Below are positions 61,626-64,000 of a DNA stretch of 64,000 nucleotides, piece after piece (within the stretch, counting starts at the first letter, position 1; each line of letters begins with the position of its first letter). Below the pieces are notes generated by a model that did no database searches, had not been told where the DNA came from, and saw only the letters and a program-made list of their open reading frames with translations. The stretch spans positions 59,995,619 through 60,059,618 of the forward strand of contig CM043952.1 in assembly GCA_014529385.2 (NCBI GenBank), written 5' to 3'. The stretch is from Adiantum capillus-veneris (lineage: Eukaryota > Streptophyta > Polypodiopsida > Polypodiales > Pteridaceae). Both the position numbers and the translations under genes were made by a program.

Positions 61626-62208
61626 TGTTAATCCGTCATGCACATTCCTATCACCTACGACGGACACTGTATTATTTATTTGGTAGAGTCAAGTACCGGG
61701 CTTGTCGGTCGAATAGGAAAAGGGTAAGAGTGATCGCCGATGAGAGGCGCAATCTAACTGGAACTTTGAAGGGATTAGTTGGCAAACCATGGACGTCCAA
61801 GTGTGAATGGGGCGAGCTCATATAAAAGTCAACTAAACCTAAAATTCACTCATTCTCTCATTTGTGCAATTGAAGAGTGCTCTTGCTCCATCTCCATCTT
61901 CTTCTTCTTTATCTCCTTGTGTGTGTGTGTGTGTGTGTGTGTATGCGTGAGAGAGAGAGAGAGAGTGTGTGCGATCGAGCATTGCGGCGGCACGACGGCA
62001 GCGAGGCGGTTGAGCGCGGCATAGCGGCATCTCCCTCTTCTTCGCGGCGAGGAATCCTCCACGACAGGAAGCGTAGAGCGGTGAGTGACACACCATAGCC
62101 ATCTTTGAGCTTACTAGTTTAGGCTTGTTGTGTGCTTGGAGCCATTTGTGGCTCGCACAGAGTGTATTGGCAATTTCCTTGCATTGATACGTGCAACATA
62201 CGCGCACA
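61626..62208 (+). repeat. Right LTR of the gag-protease element
   Basis: 583 bp with the same ends as the left LTR. It has an extra 24 bp net relative to it, mostly one insertion at about 61698-61730, and a shorter (GT)n-(GA)n run at 61918-61966. It is followed by AAAGC. Confidence 0.92.
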
Positions 62209-62213
62209 AAAGC

Positions 62214-62763
62214 ATAGCTGATATGACCCCCCTTTGAGCGCCCAAAATGGTGCCGACCCCAAGGGGAAGTAAAAATTGATACAAAGACGCCCGTGGGCAA
62301 TTACAAGGGCCAACGGCCAAAGCATTAAAAATTGATAATGCTAAAGCACGCCATGGAGAAAAACAAGGGTAAAAAGTGCCCTGGCAACTACTGAAAGGAG
62401 AGGGGAAAGGGGAGAGGGTATCCACCAAAATCTCTGAATGATAAGCACCACCAAACTTCTGTGAAGAGAGAAGCCACCCAAGAAGGTATGGGTGTAACTG
62501 AAGAAGCTCAAGACGCACAAAATTGGTCAAAAACTGAAATTGCGAAGTCTAGGTACAAATAAATGCTAGTCCTACTTAATTACAGAATGCAAACATCTCT
62601 CTCTCTTGTTTGTTTCTTGAAGAAAAGCACAGCTGACATGATCTCCCTTGGAGCGCCCAAAATGGTGCCGACCCCAAGAGGAAGTAAAAATTGATACAAA
62701 GATGCCCGTAGGCAATTACAAGGACCAACGGCCGAAGCATTAAAAACTAATAATGCTAAAGGG
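62214..62763. repeat. Direct repeat flanking the LTR element, right side
   Basis: ATAGCTGATATGACC through GATAATGCTAAAG (62214-62346) is repeated at 62641-62761 (CAGCTGACATGATCT to AATGCTAAAG). The preceding 62518-62640 repeats 54208-54320. Between the copies (62347-62517) is unique sequence with no supported gene. Confidence 0.8.
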
Positions 62764-64000
62764 AGGAGGCAAAGTGGCGACTAGTTGACAGTGCAGAATT
62801 GGACATCCCATGGAGGCGAACAGCAGCAAGCACCTCCAGCGCACGCGATGAGAGCAGCGGCCGGCAGTGAGTAAGCAGTGGGGCAATGGCGGTGACACAT
62901 GCCAGGCGCAAGGCAACATTCTGGGAGGCAACATGCAACAAGGCACGGCAGCAGCAACGGCTCACAGCTCTATGTGCTAGGGCAGCCCTGCTCTCTCAGG
63001 ATGAAGGTTGGATGCCTAAGGATGGGACATGATCCTAGGCAAGGCCTCGCAATAGCGTGCTAAGTACAAAGGTCTCATAAAGATAGGGTCAAGGATCCTA
63101 TAAGAGGAGGTGGTTGGGTGGAGAACAGCAAGTCCTAGATCCTCTAGCATTTTAGTGGTGTTAGAGCTTAGTAAAACTTCTTGAGGGCGTGGACAAAGCA
63201 ACTGGTGCTATTTTTAACACGAGTGCTATCTTTTCAAGTAAAAAGCTCTGTGGAGCCAGATGCTAAGGAAGGAGGAAGGAGGGTTTCGACCTCATGCGTT
63301 TCGCGTGCTACATGCACCAAACATACCTGCCCCGGCCCAGAGATTTTCGCCTCTTCACCATCAAGGTTGTTCACATTCGACGTACGAGACCAAAGTGACA
63401 TTTCATTTACCAAGGTCGGGGCTGTAGGGAGGCTTGCTCGACCCAACATGAAAACACATATATATGCAACCCCTTGGGCGTGGGAAGAAGACAAAAGAAG
63501 AAGGAGAGCATCAGTATCCTCAGCACCCGCAGTGCCCAGTAGCCTCCTAGCGTTCTCTCATCAGCGTTTTCAGCAGCAGCAGCGTTTTTGCTTCTTCATC
63601 GGCATTCCACATAGTACCTCAGGGGACAGCCATAGCCTCATCACGGTCGCATTTCCTGTCGCGGCCAAACCAGCATTTTCAGTTTTCAGCCAGCCCTACA
63701 GTCAACATTTTTCAGTTTTCAGCCATCGTCGTCACCGTCGTTGTCGTTGTCGTCGTCGTCGTCAAGCATCTCAGCATTTAGAACCATTGTACCAGACTTT
63801 GTGCAATCTAAAGCAAATACCTCTCTAGCAATAGAAAGGGGGGCCCTTGGAGGGGGGTTTGGGACCCCATCTGGTGTCGATTTTCTCTCTCTCTCTCTAT
63901 CACTCACAACACATTCACATACAGTTTGCATTCTCTTTTGTTTTGATCTATTGCAAAACTCTCAAGAAGTAAAGGGGGAGCTCTCTCCCCTTCAATAAAA
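62764..64000. other. Unassigned right edge of the window
   Basis: No gene that I can support. 62756-62965 on the minus strand is open and Leu/Ala-rich, like a helical repeat, but lacks other support. 63181-63828 on the plus strand is open for 215 codons but its end is Arg/Arg-His-rich because of a GTC/GTT trinucleotide repeat (63727-63765). The last 150 bp hold (CT)n at 63885-63899 and end in AGAAGTAAAGGGGGAGCTC, which resembles a leader or purine tract of another element running out of the window. Confidence 0.4.

Larger units (their letters stand above)
54321..62208 (+). mobile_element. Non-autonomous LTR element with gag and protease only
   Basis: A complete 7,888-bp element flanked by AAAGC on both sides (54316-54320 and 62209-62213). 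LTRs are 54321-54879 and 61626-62208, starting TGTTAATCCGTC and ending GCGCACA. A tRNA-Asp-type primer site follows the left LTR. The purine tract AGGAAGGGGGACA precedes the right one. Inside are a frameshifted gag with zinc knuckles, an aspartic protease, and a W-x-P-K repeat frame. No reverse transcriptase, RNase H or integrase motif is present in the 1.5 kb left for them. This fits elements that keep Gag (so-called TR-GAG) and need polymerase from a partner. The gypsy-type protease and primer suggest a gypsy origin. Confidence 0.88.

Noticed and set aside
63181-63828. 215-codon plus-strand frame at the window edge
   Set aside because: Low-complexity His/Arg tail from a trinucleotide repeat and no recognisable domain; it overlaps open frames on the other strand.

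Overview
The window looks like nuclear DNA of a land plant, from a region made almost entirely of transposable elements. The grounds are: two CACTA (En/Spm-type) DNA transposons with plant-type TNP2 transposases and short introns (one of them GC-AG); a chromodomain Ty3/gypsy element primed by initiator-Met tRNA; other LTR elements with tRNA-Asp-type primer sites; Ty1/copia relics; and very many CT, GT, CA and TA microsatellites. The species cannot be told from sequence alone. There are no bacterial or organellar features, no intact host gene, and no rRNA or canonical tRNA gene that I can see.

Layout. (1) 1-21756 is a nest of insertions. An outer CACTA element, read on the minus strand, has its left end outside the window and its right end near 21750. 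It was hit by a tandemly arranged gypsy chromovirus (2896-11132, two 677-bp LTRs at 2896-3572 and 9593-10269). It was also hit by a second, structurally complete CACTA element (11276-19410) with 12-bp terminal inverted repeats and a 3-bp ATG target duplication. That inner element carries a six-exon TNP2 gene and a three-exon second ORF. (2) 21757-25567 has no gene that I can support. (3) 25568-37771 is a 12.2-kb LTR element without polymerase genes, flanked by AATAT. It has one LTR on its left and three tandem LTRs on its right, the last three separated only by about 30 bp of primer-site and polypurine sequence. (4) 37772-50821 holds an AT palindrome tract, a DDE-transposase relic, LTR-like ends, a minus-strand gypsy relic (41781-44960) and a decayed copia element (45727-49840). 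(5) 52130-54193 holds five minus-strand exon candidates with compatible phases, perhaps the 3' end of a host gene. (6) 54321-62208 is a complete LTR element (TSD AAAGC) encoding Gag and protease but no reverse transcriptase or integrase. It also carries an unusual ORF with repeated W-[VI]-P-K motifs. (7) 62209-64000 holds a direct repeat copy and sequence that is largely unassigned.

How the parts relate. Nearly every coding segment here is a mobile-element gene, and nearly every one is broken by nonsense codons, frameshifts or nested insertions. The clearest relationships are structural. Target duplications and interrupted codons let the order of events be read: outer CACTA first; then the gypsy and inner CACTA insertions; then a deletion that joined the gypsy integrase to the transposase at 11132/11133. 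The two non-autonomous LTR elements would need enzymes supplied from elsewhere.
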